A stretch of DNA of 64,000 bases, taken from the NCBI GenBank assembly GCA_041494885.1, contig JBGQBO010000002.1:157689-221688 (forward strand), read 5' to 3'. How positions within the stretch are numbered: the first letter of the stretch is position 1; each line of letters begins with the position of its first letter. Shown piece after piece: positions 51,978 through 60,343 of this stretch. This DNA is from JAIQFV01 sp041494885. Lineage in GTDB: Bacteria; Acidobacteriota; Terriglobia; JAIQFV01. The translations under genes were made by a program, and so were the position numbers. Below the pieces are notes generated by a model. It saw nothing but the letters and a program-made list of their open reading frames with translations. It was not told the origin of the DNA and did no database searches.

Positions 51978-52937
51978 TCACTTCGAGGTCTCGCGGGAGG
52001 ATCGGCGGGGGAGAGCCGGGGGCTCATCGTTCCGGGTGGAGATCTCGTTACACAACAGCGCGACCGCTTCGTGTTGGCCCGTTTCGAACTGCAAGGTGGG
52101 ATGATCGATATGAAACTCGTGGACGAGAATCTCTCGGATCGTATGCGCCAGGCGGTCCACCTCTTCGAGCGTCTGGTTCTTCACGAGAATGTGGGCGGAG
52201 AAAGCCACGCTTGCGGAAGACGAACTCCAGACGTGAATATGATGCACCCCATCGACTTCTGCCAGTTGCTCCAGCCGCGTCTTGATGTCGTCAACATGGA
52301 TCCAGTGTGGGGCGGCGTTCAGAAGGATGTTCGTCGCTTCTTTTAGAATTCCCCATCCTCCCCACACAATGAATCCTCCGATCAAAAGCGAAGCCAGCGA
52401 ATCGGTGATCTCCCATCCTTTGACCAGAACCAATATCCCGGCAATCATGGCCCCCAGGGAGGACAAGGCGTCCGAGAGCAGGTGGACAAAGGTGCTCCGC
52501 ACATTGAGGTTGCCTTTCGCCGGCTCTCTCAACAGCAGCGCGGCGGCTCCGTTGGCCAACAGGGCTAACAGGGCCACCCCAAACATCAGTCCGCCTCGAA
52601 CCGGCGCCGGGTTCTGTACACGGTGCCAGGCTTTAATGAAAATCACTCCCGCCACGGCAAAGAGGACCGCCACGTTGAGAACCGCCGCGAGGATTTCAAC
52701 ACGCTGGTAGCCGAAGGTTCTCCGGGAATCCGCTTCACGCTGTGAAATCCGGTGGGCGGTCAGGCTGATGACGGCGGAAGAAAAATCGGTGAGGTTGTGA
52801 AACGCGTCGGTGATGAGAGCAAGGCTGTTGGCCACGATTCCACTGATCAATTCCACGACGAAGATGACCAGGTTCAGCAGAATCGTCAGCAGGAGCCTGA
52901 AGCCCACATTGCCGTGATGTTGATGAAGCAGGGACAT
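51978..52937 (-). CDS. Cation diffusion facilitator (CzcD/ZitB-like) metal exporter
   Basis: A 319-residue CDF transporter with six helices. The Zn-binding motifs are ALITDAFHNLTDFSSAVISL (helix II, HxxxD) and FVHLLSDALSSLGAMIAG (helix V, HxxxD). A cytoplasmic metal-sensing domain follows (VDGVHHIHVWSSSSASVAFSAHILV, IDHPTLQFETGQHEAV). It exports Zn2+ or similar divalent ions in exchange for protons. The His-rich start (LLHQHHGN) is usual for the family. The ATG at 52937 lacks a good ribosome site. Confidence 0.93.
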   Translation of the reverse strand: MSLLHQHHGNVGFRLLLTILLNLVIFVVELISGIVANSLALITDAFHNLTDFSSAVISLTAHRISQREADSRRTFGYQRVEILAAVLNVAVLFAVAGVIFIKAWHRVQNPAPVRGGLMFGVALLALLANGAAALLLREPAKGNLNVRSTFVHLLSDALSSLGAMIAGILVLVKGWEITDSLASLLIGGFIVWGGWGILKEATNILLNAAPHWIHVDDIKTRLEQLAEVDGVHHIHVWSSSSASVAFSAHILVKNQTLEEVDRLAHTIREILVHEFHIDHPTLQFETGQHEAVALLCNEISTRNDEPPALPRRSSRETSK

Positions 52938-53040
52938 AGATTTACAAACGACGTGCTACGAACTGCAGGGGAGAAGAATACACCTTTTTGGGTTTGGAGT
53001 CTCGCTTCCGGTAGGATCCCATCTTCCCCGGGGAAAGGGC

Positions 53041-53115
53041 GCACCGCAGAGGTCGCAAAGAACGCGAAGCTCAGGTGGGGCAAAATCGGAAAAGAATCAG
53101 ATCAGGCCGGAAGGT
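53041..53115 (-). repeat. Nested-hairpin repeat, copy 5 (inverted, degenerate)
   Basis: GCAAAGAACGCGAAGCTCAGGTGGGGC preserves the inverted half-core and is followed by ATCAGGCCGGAAGG. The inner helix is damaged. With copy 6 it fills the gap 52938-53315, which has no gene. Confidence 0.6.
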
Positions 53116-53169
53116 TTTTTCAACCTGGAGTTTCCCCCTTTGGAGGGCAGCTTCGATCTCTAATCATGC

Positions 53170-53279
53170 AGGCCCGGAGGGCAAATAGATTGTAGCCCCA
53201 TCTGAGCTCCGCGTTTTTTGCGGAGCGAGGGTGGGGTGTACAGGTCCGCCAACAATAATCCAGGAGGCCCGGAGGGCCG
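53170..53279 (+). repeat. Nested-hairpin repeat, copy 6
   Basis: The sequence starts GGCCCGGAGGGC, has its core at 53196-53236 (CCCCATC...GCTCCGC-GTTTTTT-GCGGAGC...GTGGGG) and ends AGGCCCGGAGGGCC. It is the same short form as copy 1, including the GTGTACNGG...CCNCCAANAAT right half. It ends about 35 bp before the 3' end of phoR. Confidence 0.82.
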
Positions 53280-53315
53280 ACAGAAAAGGTCAGAATACAT
53301 TCGTCGGAATCTCAC

Positions 53316-55070
53316 TCACACCGGAAGCGTGAACGAAAAGCACGAGCCCTTTCCCAATTCGCTTTGAATGGAGATCTTCCCGCCATGCGCGTCCACGATG
53401 TGTTTAACAATGGCGAGGCCCAGTCCCGTCCCTCCCAACTCCCGGGAGCGCGCTTTATCGACCCGATAAAACCGTTCGCCGAGCCTGGGAAGATCGAGCG
53501 AGGGAATACCCACTCCATGATCCGTGACCGAGATTCGCAGCAAATGATCGAGTGCCTGAACGGTCACCTCAATTTTTCCCCCGCGACTCGAAAACTTCAC
53601 GGCATTATCGAGGAGGTTCAAGAGCACTTGCTGGATGGCGTCGGGATCACATTCCACGGCCGGCATTGAGGGCACCGGATCGAACCGGATCGCGATGGAT
53701 TTCGATTGAGCCGCACTCCCGATGGCTTCAATGGATTCGCGAATGACCTGGTTGGCGTCGACGCGCGATCGCTTGAAGGGATATTTTCCCGATTCAATCG
53801 TGGACAGGGTCAGTAGATCAGCCGTGAGCTTGCCAAGCCGGATCGCCTGTTGACGGATCCTTTCGAGAAACTCGCCGCGCCGGTGCGGATCGTCGACGGC
53901 GCCGTCAACCAGGGTTTCAGCATAACCCTGGATGGAGGTGAGCGGGGTGCGCAGTTCATGCGAAACATTCGCCACAAAATCCTTCCGGACGCGGTCCACG
54001 CGCTCAATCGCGGTCGTATCGTAAAACACCGCAATGAGCATCTCGATCCCGCCCCTGGCGTTTACCACCGGCACGAGGGTGGCCTGGAAAAAGCGCTCGG
54101 GGGTGGAGTGCAGCAGAAAGCTTTTTGTAGCGGGGGCGCCGGAAGAGAACACGCTCTCAAAGAGGGCCTGCAGCTCGGGGTGCCGGAAGGTCTCATACCA
54201 CGGCGTCCCTGCCGGGATGGGAGAGGATCGGCCCAGAAGGTTTTCCAACGTCCGGTTACTCAGGCTGACCTTCTGGTTCTGATCCAGAACGAGGATTCCC
54301 TCCGACATGTTTTCGAGCACCGTTTGCAGCTTGGTACGCTCTGAATCCACCGATTCAAAGAGCTGTTGGAGTTGATCGGCTGTGGAATTCAGCGATTGCG
54401 CCAGCGAACTCAACTCGTCTTTCCCTTCGACGTGAACGCGGTTTTGAAAATCCCCGGTGGCGATGGATTCGGAAAAACGGGTCAGCATGTTGATCCGCGA
54501 GACCAGTGACCGGGAGAGAAAATACCCGATCAGGGCCGCCAGCAGAAAAGCGGCGAGCGAGGAAAGCCAGATACGCTTGCGGATCCCGTGGATCTGGCGC
54601 TGCAAATCCGAGAGGGGATAGGCAAGACGCAGCGCCCCGAAGAGCTTTCCGTTGGCTTCAAGCGGAACGGCCACATAGAGGAAGTCGATGCGGAGCGTGT
54701 GGCTGAACCGGATAGAGCGCCCCGTCCTCCCCGCCAGGGCCTCGATGAATTCCGGGCGAGTGGCATGGTTCTCCATTTCCGCGGGATTGGCGTTGGTGTC
54801 TGCCATAACGACACCGTGCGGCTCAATCCAGGTGATGCGCGCGTCGGCCGGCAGATGCGCTTCCACAAGCTTCTGCCGTGTGTCCCCCAGAGTACTTGAC
54901 GGTCTGATGTCGAGCGCCAGCAGCCTTGCCTTCTGCTCCAGATTGCGGGCGATTTCATCGACCTCTCTCCGCTCCGTGAACCGCGTCAGATAGAAATCCA
55001 AAACGCCCAGCAGAACAACAATGATAGCGAGATAGGTGAGGAGGATTTTTGTGAAGAGATTTTGTTTCAT
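53316..55070 (-). CDS. phoR: PhoR-like sensor histidine kinase
   Basis: A 584-residue kinase. Two membrane helices (about 8-28 and 168-188) enclose a periplasmic sensor domain; HAMP is at about 190-240, PAS at about 255-360 and HisKA at about 368-430 with FVANVSHELRTPLTSIQGYAETL (phosphoacceptor His). The HATPase domain shows LLNLLDNAVKFSSRGG, HGVGIPSLDLPRLGERFYRVD and GGTGLGLAIVKHIV. PAS-HisKA with this order is the PhoR/ResE type. Signal assignment to phosphate rests on adjacency to phoB and the Pho boxes elsewhere in the window. The ATG at 55070 has no clear ribosome site; a heptad element begins 22 bp upstream. Confidence 0.9.
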   Translation of the reverse strand: MKQNLFTKILLTYLAIIVVLLGVLDFYLTRFTERREVDEIARNLEQKARLLALDIRPSSTLGDTRQKLVEAHLPADARITWIEPHGVVMADTNANPAEMENHATRPEFIEALAGRTGRSIRFSHTLRIDFLYVAVPLEANGKLFGALRLAYPLSDLQRQIHGIRKRIWLSSLAAFLLAALIGYFLSRSLVSRINMLTRFSESIATGDFQNRVHVEGKDELSSLAQSLNSTADQLQQLFESVDSERTKLQTVLENMSEGILVLDQNQKVSLSNRTLENLLGRSSPIPAGTPWYETFRHPELQALFESVFSSGAPATKSFLLHSTPERFFQATLVPVVNARGGIEMLIAVFYDTTAIERVDRVRKDFVANVSHELRTPLTSIQGYAETLVDGAVDDPHRRGEFLERIRQQAIRLGKLTADLLTLSTIESGKYPFKRSRVDANQVIRESIEAIGSAAQSKSIAIRFDPVPSMPAVECDPDAIQQVLLNLLDNAVKFSSRGGKIEVTVQALDHLLRISVTDHGVGIPSLDLPRLGERFYRVDKARSRELGGTGLGLAIVKHIVDAHGGKISIQSELGKGSCFSFTLPV

Positions 55071-55091
55071 GGATATAGTTGGGTGAAAGAA

Positions 55092-55408
55092 GGTGTCGGG
55101 TGCCGGGTGTCAGGTGTCAGACAGGTAGTTCTTAGTTGTCAGTTCTCAGTTGTCAGAATAGAGTTGCGAAATGTGAATTGGTTGCGCGTAGATCCCATTA
55201 AATGGTTGTCAATTTCGATGGCAGGACAGAGGTTCGGAGCTATAGACACGAAGAGGGAATCGAGTGTTCTCTTTTATCCGCGTTGTTTCTGCGGGTTGTG
55301 GGAATACCTACGCTTAGACCGCCAAAATGCAACGGGTATACTGTTTCCCTCTAACGGCCGACCACTGACAACTGGCAACTGACAACTGGCACCCGACACC
55401 TGACACCT
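55092..55408. repeat. Heptad element A (between phoR and phoB)
   Basis: The left arm is 55092-55168, eleven in-phase 7-mers: GGTGTCG, GGTGCCG, GGTGTCA, GGTGTCA, GACAGGT, AGTTCTT, AGTTGTC, AGTTCTC, AGTTGTC, AGAATAG, AGTTGCG. The right arm is 55360-55408: GACCACT, GACAACT, GGCAACT, GACAACT, GGCACCC, GACACCT, GACACCT, in the complementary sense. The core shares TGGTTGTCAATTTCGATGGC and GAGGGAATCGAGTGTT with element B. A plus-strand TTAGAC-N17-TATACT lies in the core. The right arm begins at the phoB stop codon. Confidence 0.9.
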
Positions 55409-56099
55409 ACTCCCCACTCTCAAACTTGTACCCAAACCCCCGTACGGTTTTCAAATACGCTGGCTTCTCAGAGTCTCGCTCGATTTTTTCGCGAAGCCGT
55501 CGAATGTGGACATCGACGGTGCGCGGCGTGACAAAGGCTTGGGTCCCCCACACTGCATCCAGCAATTGATCGCGACTGAACACCCGGTTGGGATGAGAGA
55601 GTAGATATTCGAGCAGTTTGAACTCCGTGGCGCTCAACTCCACCCGCTGGCCCGCGACGCGCACGGCACATTGCTCGCGGTCCAGGGCGATGGTCCCCTG
55701 CGTGATCACCGCCGATTCCGGGGTGGTTTCGGTACGCCGCAGGTGCGCCTTCACCCGCGCCACCAGCTCACGCGGTGAAAAGGGCTTGGTAATATAATCG
55801 TCCGCACCCAATTCGAGCCCCAACACTTTGTCAAACTCCTCCGCCCGGGCAGTAAGAAAGACAATGGGGATGTGTTTTCCCGTGGGCTCCCGCCGGATCT
55901 CCTTGCACAGCTCAAAGCCGTCGGCATCGGGCAACATCACGTCGAGCAATATTAAATTGGGCTGGACCTTGCGCAGGAGAGACTGGATCCCACTGCCATT
56001 GGCTTGGAGGTGCACCTCGAACCCGTTCTTTTCGAGGTTGTACTTCACCAGTTCCGCGATGTCGCGGTCGTCTTCAATGAGGAGAATTCGTCGGGGCAT
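55407..56099 (-). CDS. phoB: PhoB-like response regulator
   Basis: A 230-residue OmpR/PhoB-class regulator. The ATG at 56099 (MPRRILLIEDDRDIAELV) is the expected start; reading further upstream would translate the heptad array. The receiver has the acidic pair EDD, phosphoacceptor Asp in LILLDVMLPDADGFELC, the Thr in FLTARAEEFDKV and the Lys in DDYITKPFSPREL. The winged helix ends VRGFGYKFESGE, with ELSATEFKLLEYLLSHPNRVFSRDQLLDAVWG. It would bind the TTAACA-type repeats upstream of pstS, the porin and phospholipase. There is no visible ribosome site because the repeat element ends 8 bp from the start. Confidence 0.93.
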   Translation of the reverse strand: MPRRILLIEDDRDIAELVKYNLEKNGFEVHLQANGSGIQSLLRKVQPNLILLDVMLPDADGFELCKEIRREPTGKHIPIVFLTARAEEFDKVLGLELGADDYITKPFSPRELVARVKAHLRRTETTPESAVITQGTIALDREQCAVRVAGQRVELSATEFKLLEYLLSHPNRVFSRDQLLDAVWGTQAFVTPRTVDVHIRRLREKIERDSEKPAYLKTVRGFGYKFESGE

Positions 56100-56106
56100 A
56101 AGAGCA

Positions 56107-56432
56107 GGTGTCGGGTGCCGGGTGTCAGGTGTCAGAAAAAGTTGCCGGAAAAGGAGTTGCCAGTTGGTGGTTCCCAATTGCCAGAAAACAGGTGTCGGCT
56201 GTCAGGTCTCAGAAAGCAGTCCCCACTGATGGATTGTCAATTTTGATGGCTTGACAGAGATTCAGGGTAACAGATCCTCAACGAGGGAACCGAGTGTTTT
56301 TTTGTAATGTGTCTGAAGACTGTCGAGAAACGCTCACGCTAGGCGTCAAGAGACAAACGATGTACTCATATCCTCTACCGCCCAATCATTGACAACTGTT
56401 TTCTGACACCTGGCACCCGACACCCGACACCT
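56107..56432. repeat. Heptad element B (between phoB and secA)
   Basis: The left arm at 56107-56211 keeps 7-bp phase for 15 units, beginning GGTGTCG, GGTGCCG, GGTGTCA, GGTGTCA (identical to element A) and later GTTGCCA, ATTGCCA, GGTGTCG, GCTGTCA, GGTCTCA. The right arm at 56391-56432 is GACAACT, GTTTTCT, GACACCT, GGCACCC, GACACCC, GACACCT. The core is homologous to A (TTGTCAATTTTGATGGC, GAGGGAACCGAGTGTT). Only 3 bp separate it from the secA stop and 7 bp from the phoB start. Confidence 0.9.
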
Positions 56433-56435
56433 GCT

Positions 56436-59165
56436 TCACGCCACCGCCCCATGGCATTTCTTATACTTCTTCCCGCTGCCGCAGGGACACGGGTCGTTGC
56501 GGCCGATTTTTTCTCCCCGCAGTTTGGGTTTGGGTTTTTCTGAACCGGCCTCGGCGCCGCTGAAGGTGAGTTCCTTCTCAATCCGGCGGCGTTTGCGCTC
56601 CACCTCGCGCTGCTGCTGTTCCTCGGTAATGGGTTGCATCAAGTAGAGGTAGCGCAGTGTATCCTCGCTGATCCGCTGCATCATCGCCTGGAACATGTCG
56701 TAGGACTCGCGCTTGTACTCCACCAGCGGATCGCGTTGGCCATAGCCACGCAGCCCGATGCCTTCTCTCAGGTGATCCATGTCGAGGAGGTGGTCCTTCC
56801 ACTGCTGGTCCACGACGTTGAGCATGATGACGCGCTCGTGAAACCGCATCGCCTGCTCGCCGATCTGCTTTTCCTTGTCGACGTATTTATCCTCGAGTTT
56901 TTTGATAAGTTCATCGATGAGCTCATCGTGGTTTAATTTGTCGACCTCAATCCCGATGGCATTGAGATCGGCCCCAAACTGGCGCTGGATCTCGATCCGC
57001 AGGCCTTTCACGTTCCAGGTGTCGGGGTGGTCATCCTTGGGGCAGTTGGTGTCGACGAACGATTGAACGAGCTCGTCCATTAGTGAGAGAACATGTTCTT
57101 TCTGGTCGCTGCCCTCGAGCAGTTGACGGCGCATGCCATAGATGGCCTCGCGCTGCTTGTTCATCACGTCGTCGTACTCGAGCAGATGTTTGCGCGCATC
57201 GAAGTTATGGGCTTCCACGGTCTTCTGTGCGGCTTCGATCCGTTTGGAGATCATGCGGGATTCAATAGGAACGCCTTCCTCCATCCCCAATCTGCCCATA
57301 ATGCCCTTGATGCGTTCCCCGCCAAAAATGCGGAGCAGATCGTCTTCCAGCGACAGGTAGAACCGCGAGGAGCCCGGATCGCCCTGGCGTCCGGCGCGGC
57401 CGCGCAGCTGGTTGTCGATGCGGCGGGCTTCATGCCGTTCCGTGCCCAGGATGTGCAATCCTCCGACGCTGACCACGTCGTCGTGCTCGCGGTCGGTGGC
57501 CTCCTTCGTGCGGGAATAAACGAGGTCCCACTGCTCTTTCTCTGCCGTACCCGGATCGACGTTCATGCGGCGCAGTTCCGCGCGTGTCATGAATTCCGGA
57601 TTTCCACCCAGCAGGATGTCGGTCCCGCGGCCGGCCATATTGGTCGCCACGGTCACCGACCCCTTCCGCCCGGCCTGAGCCACGATCTCGGCTTCCTTTT
57701 CGTGGTACTTGGCATTCAGCACCACGTGTTTGACGCCGCGCTTCTTCAGCATCGACGAAAGGCGCTCCGATTTTTCCACCGAAATGGTTCCCACCAGAAC
57801 GGGTTGTCCCCGGGTATTCAACTCCGCAATCTCGTCCACCACGGCGTTAAACTTCTCGCGCTCGGTCCGGTAAACCACGTCCGGATACTCATGACGCAGG
57901 AGCAGTTGGTTGGTGGGGATGGTGAGGACCTCGAGATTGTAGATGTTCAGAAACTCGGCGGCTTCTGTTTCGGCCGTGCCGGTCATCCCGGCCAGCTTCT
58001 TGTACATGCGGAAGTAATTCTGAAACGTGATGGTGGCGAGCGTCTGGTTTTCGCGTTCCACCTTGACGCCCTCCTTGGCTTCCACGGCCTGGTGCAGCCC
58101 GTCGCTCCAGCGCCGGCCCGGCATGAGGCGCCCCGTGAACTCGTCCACGATGAGCACTTCGGGCCCTTTCTCGCCGTCCTTCACCACGTAATCGACGTCC
58201 TTCTTAAACAGCGTGTGGGCTTTCAGGGCCTGGTAGACGTGATGAATCAGGTCCATGTGCGTGGGGTCGTACATGTTCTCGACGCCCAGAAGGCGTTCGC
58301 ACTCCGTCACCCCTTCCTCGTTCAAGGTGGCCGTCTTCAGCTTCTCGTCGATCTGGTAATGCTTTTCCGCAACCAGCTTGGGAATGATCCCGTTGATCTT
58401 GTAATACTTGTCGGTCGATTCATCGGAGGCCCCGCTGATGATGAGCGGCGTGCGCGCTTCATCGATCAGGATTGAGTCCACCTCGTCCACGATCCCGAAG
58501 CTGTACAAGATGCGGTTGCCGGATTTCTTGTGGATGGGCTGCTCTTCGGTCGGCAGCATGCGGTGCACGCAGTCGTGAATATCAAACTTCATGTTGTCGC
58601 GAAGATAATCGAACCCGAACTCGTTGTTCGTCCCGTAGGTGACGTCGCTGAAGTAGGCGACCTGCCGCTCCCCATCGCTGAGATCGTGCTGGATCACGCC
58701 CACCGAGAGTCCGAGAAAATGATAGATCTTGCCCATCCACTCGCTGTCGCGCTTGGCGAGGTAATCGTTTACGGTGACGACGTGGACGCCGCGGCCGGTG
58801 AGCGCGTTCAAGTAGACCGGCAGGGTGGCGACCAGGGTCTTGCCTTCACCCGTCTTCATCTCTGCGATCTTGCCCTCGTGGAGCGCGATGCCGCCGATGA
58901 GCTGGACGTCGAAATGGCGCATCTGGAGCTGGCGCCATCCCACCTCGCGGACCACGGCGAACGCCTCGGGGAGGAGATCGTCAAGGGCGGCGCCCTGGCT
59001 CAGTTTTTCCTTAAATTCAGCGGTTTTACCCCGCAGTTGATCGTCGGTAAGCTTCTGAATCCGGGGTTCGAAGTCGTTGACGGCCACCATCATGGGGCGT
59101 ATGCGCTTCAATTCACGGTCGTTGTGGCTGCCAAAGATCTTCTTGAGAATCGTGTCGAGGAGCAT
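56436..59165 (-). CDS. secA: Preprotein translocase ATPase SecA
   Basis: A 909-residue SecA, the motor that pushes preproteins through SecYEG. NBD1 has MKTGEGKTLVATLPVYLNAL (Walker A) and DEVDSILIDEARTPLIISG (DEAD-type Walker B). NBD2 has GTISVEKSERLSSMLKKRGVKHVVLNAK, NMAGRGTDILLGGNPEFM and GRAGRQGDPGSSRFYLSLEDDLLRIFGG. The C-terminal SEC-C zinc motif GRNDPCPCGSGKKYKKCHG is intact. Length and domain order are standard. ATG at 59165; no other sec gene is adjacent. Confidence 0.97.
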   Translation of the reverse strand: MLLDTILKKIFGSHNDRELKRIRPMMVAVNDFEPRIQKLTDDQLRGKTAEFKEKLSQGAALDDLLPEAFAVVREVGWRQLQMRHFDVQLIGGIALHEGKIAEMKTGEGKTLVATLPVYLNALTGRGVHVVTVNDYLAKRDSEWMGKIYHFLGLSVGVIQHDLSDGERQVAYFSDVTYGTNNEFGFDYLRDNMKFDIHDCVHRMLPTEEQPIHKKSGNRILYSFGIVDEVDSILIDEARTPLIISGASDESTDKYYKINGIIPKLVAEKHYQIDEKLKTATLNEEGVTECERLLGVENMYDPTHMDLIHHVYQALKAHTLFKKDVDYVVKDGEKGPEVLIVDEFTGRLMPGRRWSDGLHQAVEAKEGVKVERENQTLATITFQNYFRMYKKLAGMTGTAETEAAEFLNIYNLEVLTIPTNQLLLRHEYPDVVYRTEREKFNAVVDEIAELNTRGQPVLVGTISVEKSERLSSMLKKRGVKHVVLNAKYHEKEAEIVAQAGRKGSVTVATNMAGRGTDILLGGNPEFMTRAELRRMNVDPGTAEKEQWDLVYSRTKEATDREHDDVVSVGGLHILGTERHEARRIDNQLRGRAGRQGDPGSSRFYLSLEDDLLRIFGGERIKGIMGRLGMEEGVPIESRMISKRIEAAQKTVEAHNFDARKHLLEYDDVMNKQREAIYGMRRQLLEGSDQKEHVLSLMDELVQSFVDTNCPKDDHPDTWNVKGLRIEIQRQFGADLNAIGIEVDKLNHDELIDELIKKLEDKYVDKEKQIGEQAMRFHERVIMLNVVDQQWKDHLLDMDHLREGIGLRGYGQRDPLVEYKRESYDMFQAMMQRISEDTLRYLYLMQPITEEQQQREVERKRRRIEKELTFSGAEAGSEKPKPKLRGEKIGRNDPCPCGSGKKYKKCHGAVA

Positions 59166-59271
59166 TCAGTCGCTTTCTGTGGCGAGTTACAATTCTTCAT
59201 TCTAAGATTCGCTCCCAACCCCGTCAAGGCAAAAGGGCTTTCTCACCGGCCTCGAACCAGTGCACTGGCCG

Positions 59272-59733
59272 CCTTTTGGAGTGCGGGAGCTTGCTCCCGC
59301 TTTCACCGGACGCAGCTTGCTTCGTGCGCATTCCCTCAGTGCGGGTGCCGCAGACATGCGTTCTTTGCATGTCTGCGAAGAGCAGCTCATGCCGCCGCTA
59401 CTCTCCTCGGTGAAGCAGCAATCCGCAGATTCCTCATGGGCCCACACCCACTGACGGTCTTCAGGACTCTAGCAGGCGCAGGCATGTCCGCCGCGGCGGA
59501 CCTGCGGCACCCCGGGCCAGGAATTTTCGCGTCAGACCTTTCCAATTTTCAATCCAGGAAAATAGCGGGTGCCACTGACATGTCTGCGAAGAGCGGCTCA
59601 TGCCGCCGCTCCTCCCTCCTTTTGGAGTGCGGGAGCTTGCTCCCGCTTTCACCGGGTGAGCCAGCTTCGTGCGCATTCCCTCGGCGCAGCAGGCAGCGCC
59701 GAATCAAAGCGCAAGCAAGCTTGCGCACTCCAA
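59272..59733. repeat. Compound repeat region with two rearranged copies
   Basis: The 646-bp gap 59166-59811 has no gene. It holds two copies of GGAGTGCGGGAGCTTGCTCC plus CGCTTTCACCGG (59278-59309 and 59624-59654), each a hairpin GCGGGAGC-TT-GCTCCCGC, and two copies of a 32-bp CATGTCTGCGAAGAGC-type segment (59368-59399 and 59579-59610). It also contains the palindrome GTCCGCCGCGGCGGAC (59486-59501) and a final hairpin GCGCAAGCAAGCTTGCGC (59710-59727). The copies differ in order and spacing. Confidence 0.75.
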
Positions 59734-59751
59734 AGGCGTCACCAAAGATCT

Positions 59752-59800
59752 GGAATTTGGTTTTTCTTTGGATTTTGGCTTTCGGAATTTGGAATTTGCT
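59752..59800 (+). repeat. Degenerate GGAATTT heptad array
   Basis: GGAATTT and GGTTTTT, a 4-bp phase break, then GGATTTT, GGCTTTC, GGAATTT, GGAATTT (59770-59797). The array ends 11 bp before the truncated higB start. It is a different base composition from the phoB-flanking heptads but has the same period. Confidence 0.5.
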
Positions 59801-59811
59801 TCTAAGATACG

Positions 59812-60021
59812 GTGGACAAGCTCCGCAAAATGCTGGCATTTCTCGACGATATGCAAGACCCCGAGGAATTGCGGTCGCTCCCGGTGTGGAAAGTACACAT
59901 ACTGATCGGCGACCGCAGGGACACAGGGAGCCTCACCGTCACCCGTAACCGCCGCTTGACGTTCCGTATCGACATCGCAGAGGGCGAAATCTGCGATCTT
60001 AACTTGGAGGACTACCACTAG
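59812..60021 (+). pseudogene. higB: HigB toxin, 5'-truncated
   Basis: 69 residues from a GTG. The sequence aligns with the C-terminal three-quarters of RelE-superfamily HigB toxins (usual length about 92): KLRKMLAFLDDMQDPEELRSLP, WKVHILIGDRRDTGSLTVTRNRRLTFRIDIAEGEICDLNLEDYH. The N-terminal strand and helix (normally starting with a MI..F..KGLK..y segment) are missing and replaced upstream by a heptad array. The catalytic C-terminal DLNLEDYH is kept. A shortened toxin may be inactive, which would leave the antitoxin gene as a relic. Confidence 0.7.
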
Positions 60022-60040
60022 GATGAAAGGAGTAAACGTC

Positions 60041-60343
60041 ATGCCTATGAAGAATCCGCCTCATCCCGGAGACTTTATTCGGACTGAGATTATCGAGCCC
60101 GCAGGCCTATCGGTAACGGCCGCGGCCGCCGCGCTTCAGGTCTCCCGGCCAGCGCTATCCAGCCTGCTTAACGGTAGGGCTGATCTTTCGGGTGACATGG
60201 CGCTCCGCATTGAGAAAGCGTTTGGAGTGAAGATGGACACGCTGATGCGGATGCAAGCCTCCTACGACATTGCCCAAACCCGCAAACGTGAGAAGCGAAT
60301 TCGGGTACGGCGAATTCACCCTCTGGCCGGCGTTCACGCATAA
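60041..60343 (+). CDS. higA: HigA antitoxin, XRE-family regulator
   Basis: A 100-residue XRE protein. The ATG at 60041 has AAAGGAG 7 nt upstream, and MPMKNPPHPGDFIRTEIIEPAGLSVTAAAAALQVSRPALSSLLNGRADLSGDMALRIEKAFG is the HigA helix-turn-helix domain. It would neutralise HigB and repress the operon. The last 25 residues are basic (RKREKRIRVRRIHPLAGVHA). It follows the truncated higB by 19 bp. If the toxin is dead the antitoxin may persist as an autonomous repressor. Confidence 0.92.
   Translation: MPMKNPPHPGDFIRTEIIEPAGLSVTAAAAALQVSRPALSSLLNGRADLSGDMALRIEKAFGVKMDTLMRMQASYDIAQTRKREKRIRVRRIHPLAGVHA

Noticed and set aside
55092..55408. Heptad arrays as a CRISPR array
   Set aside because: Units are 7 bp without spacers, so they are tandem repeats; no cas genes are present.
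57093..59948. Very long plus-strand reading frames (460 and 472 codons) opposite secA
   Set aside because: They are antisense to an intact, strongly conserved secA, are Arg/His/Gly-rich without family features, and result from third-position GC bias. The longer one also runs through the repeat region.
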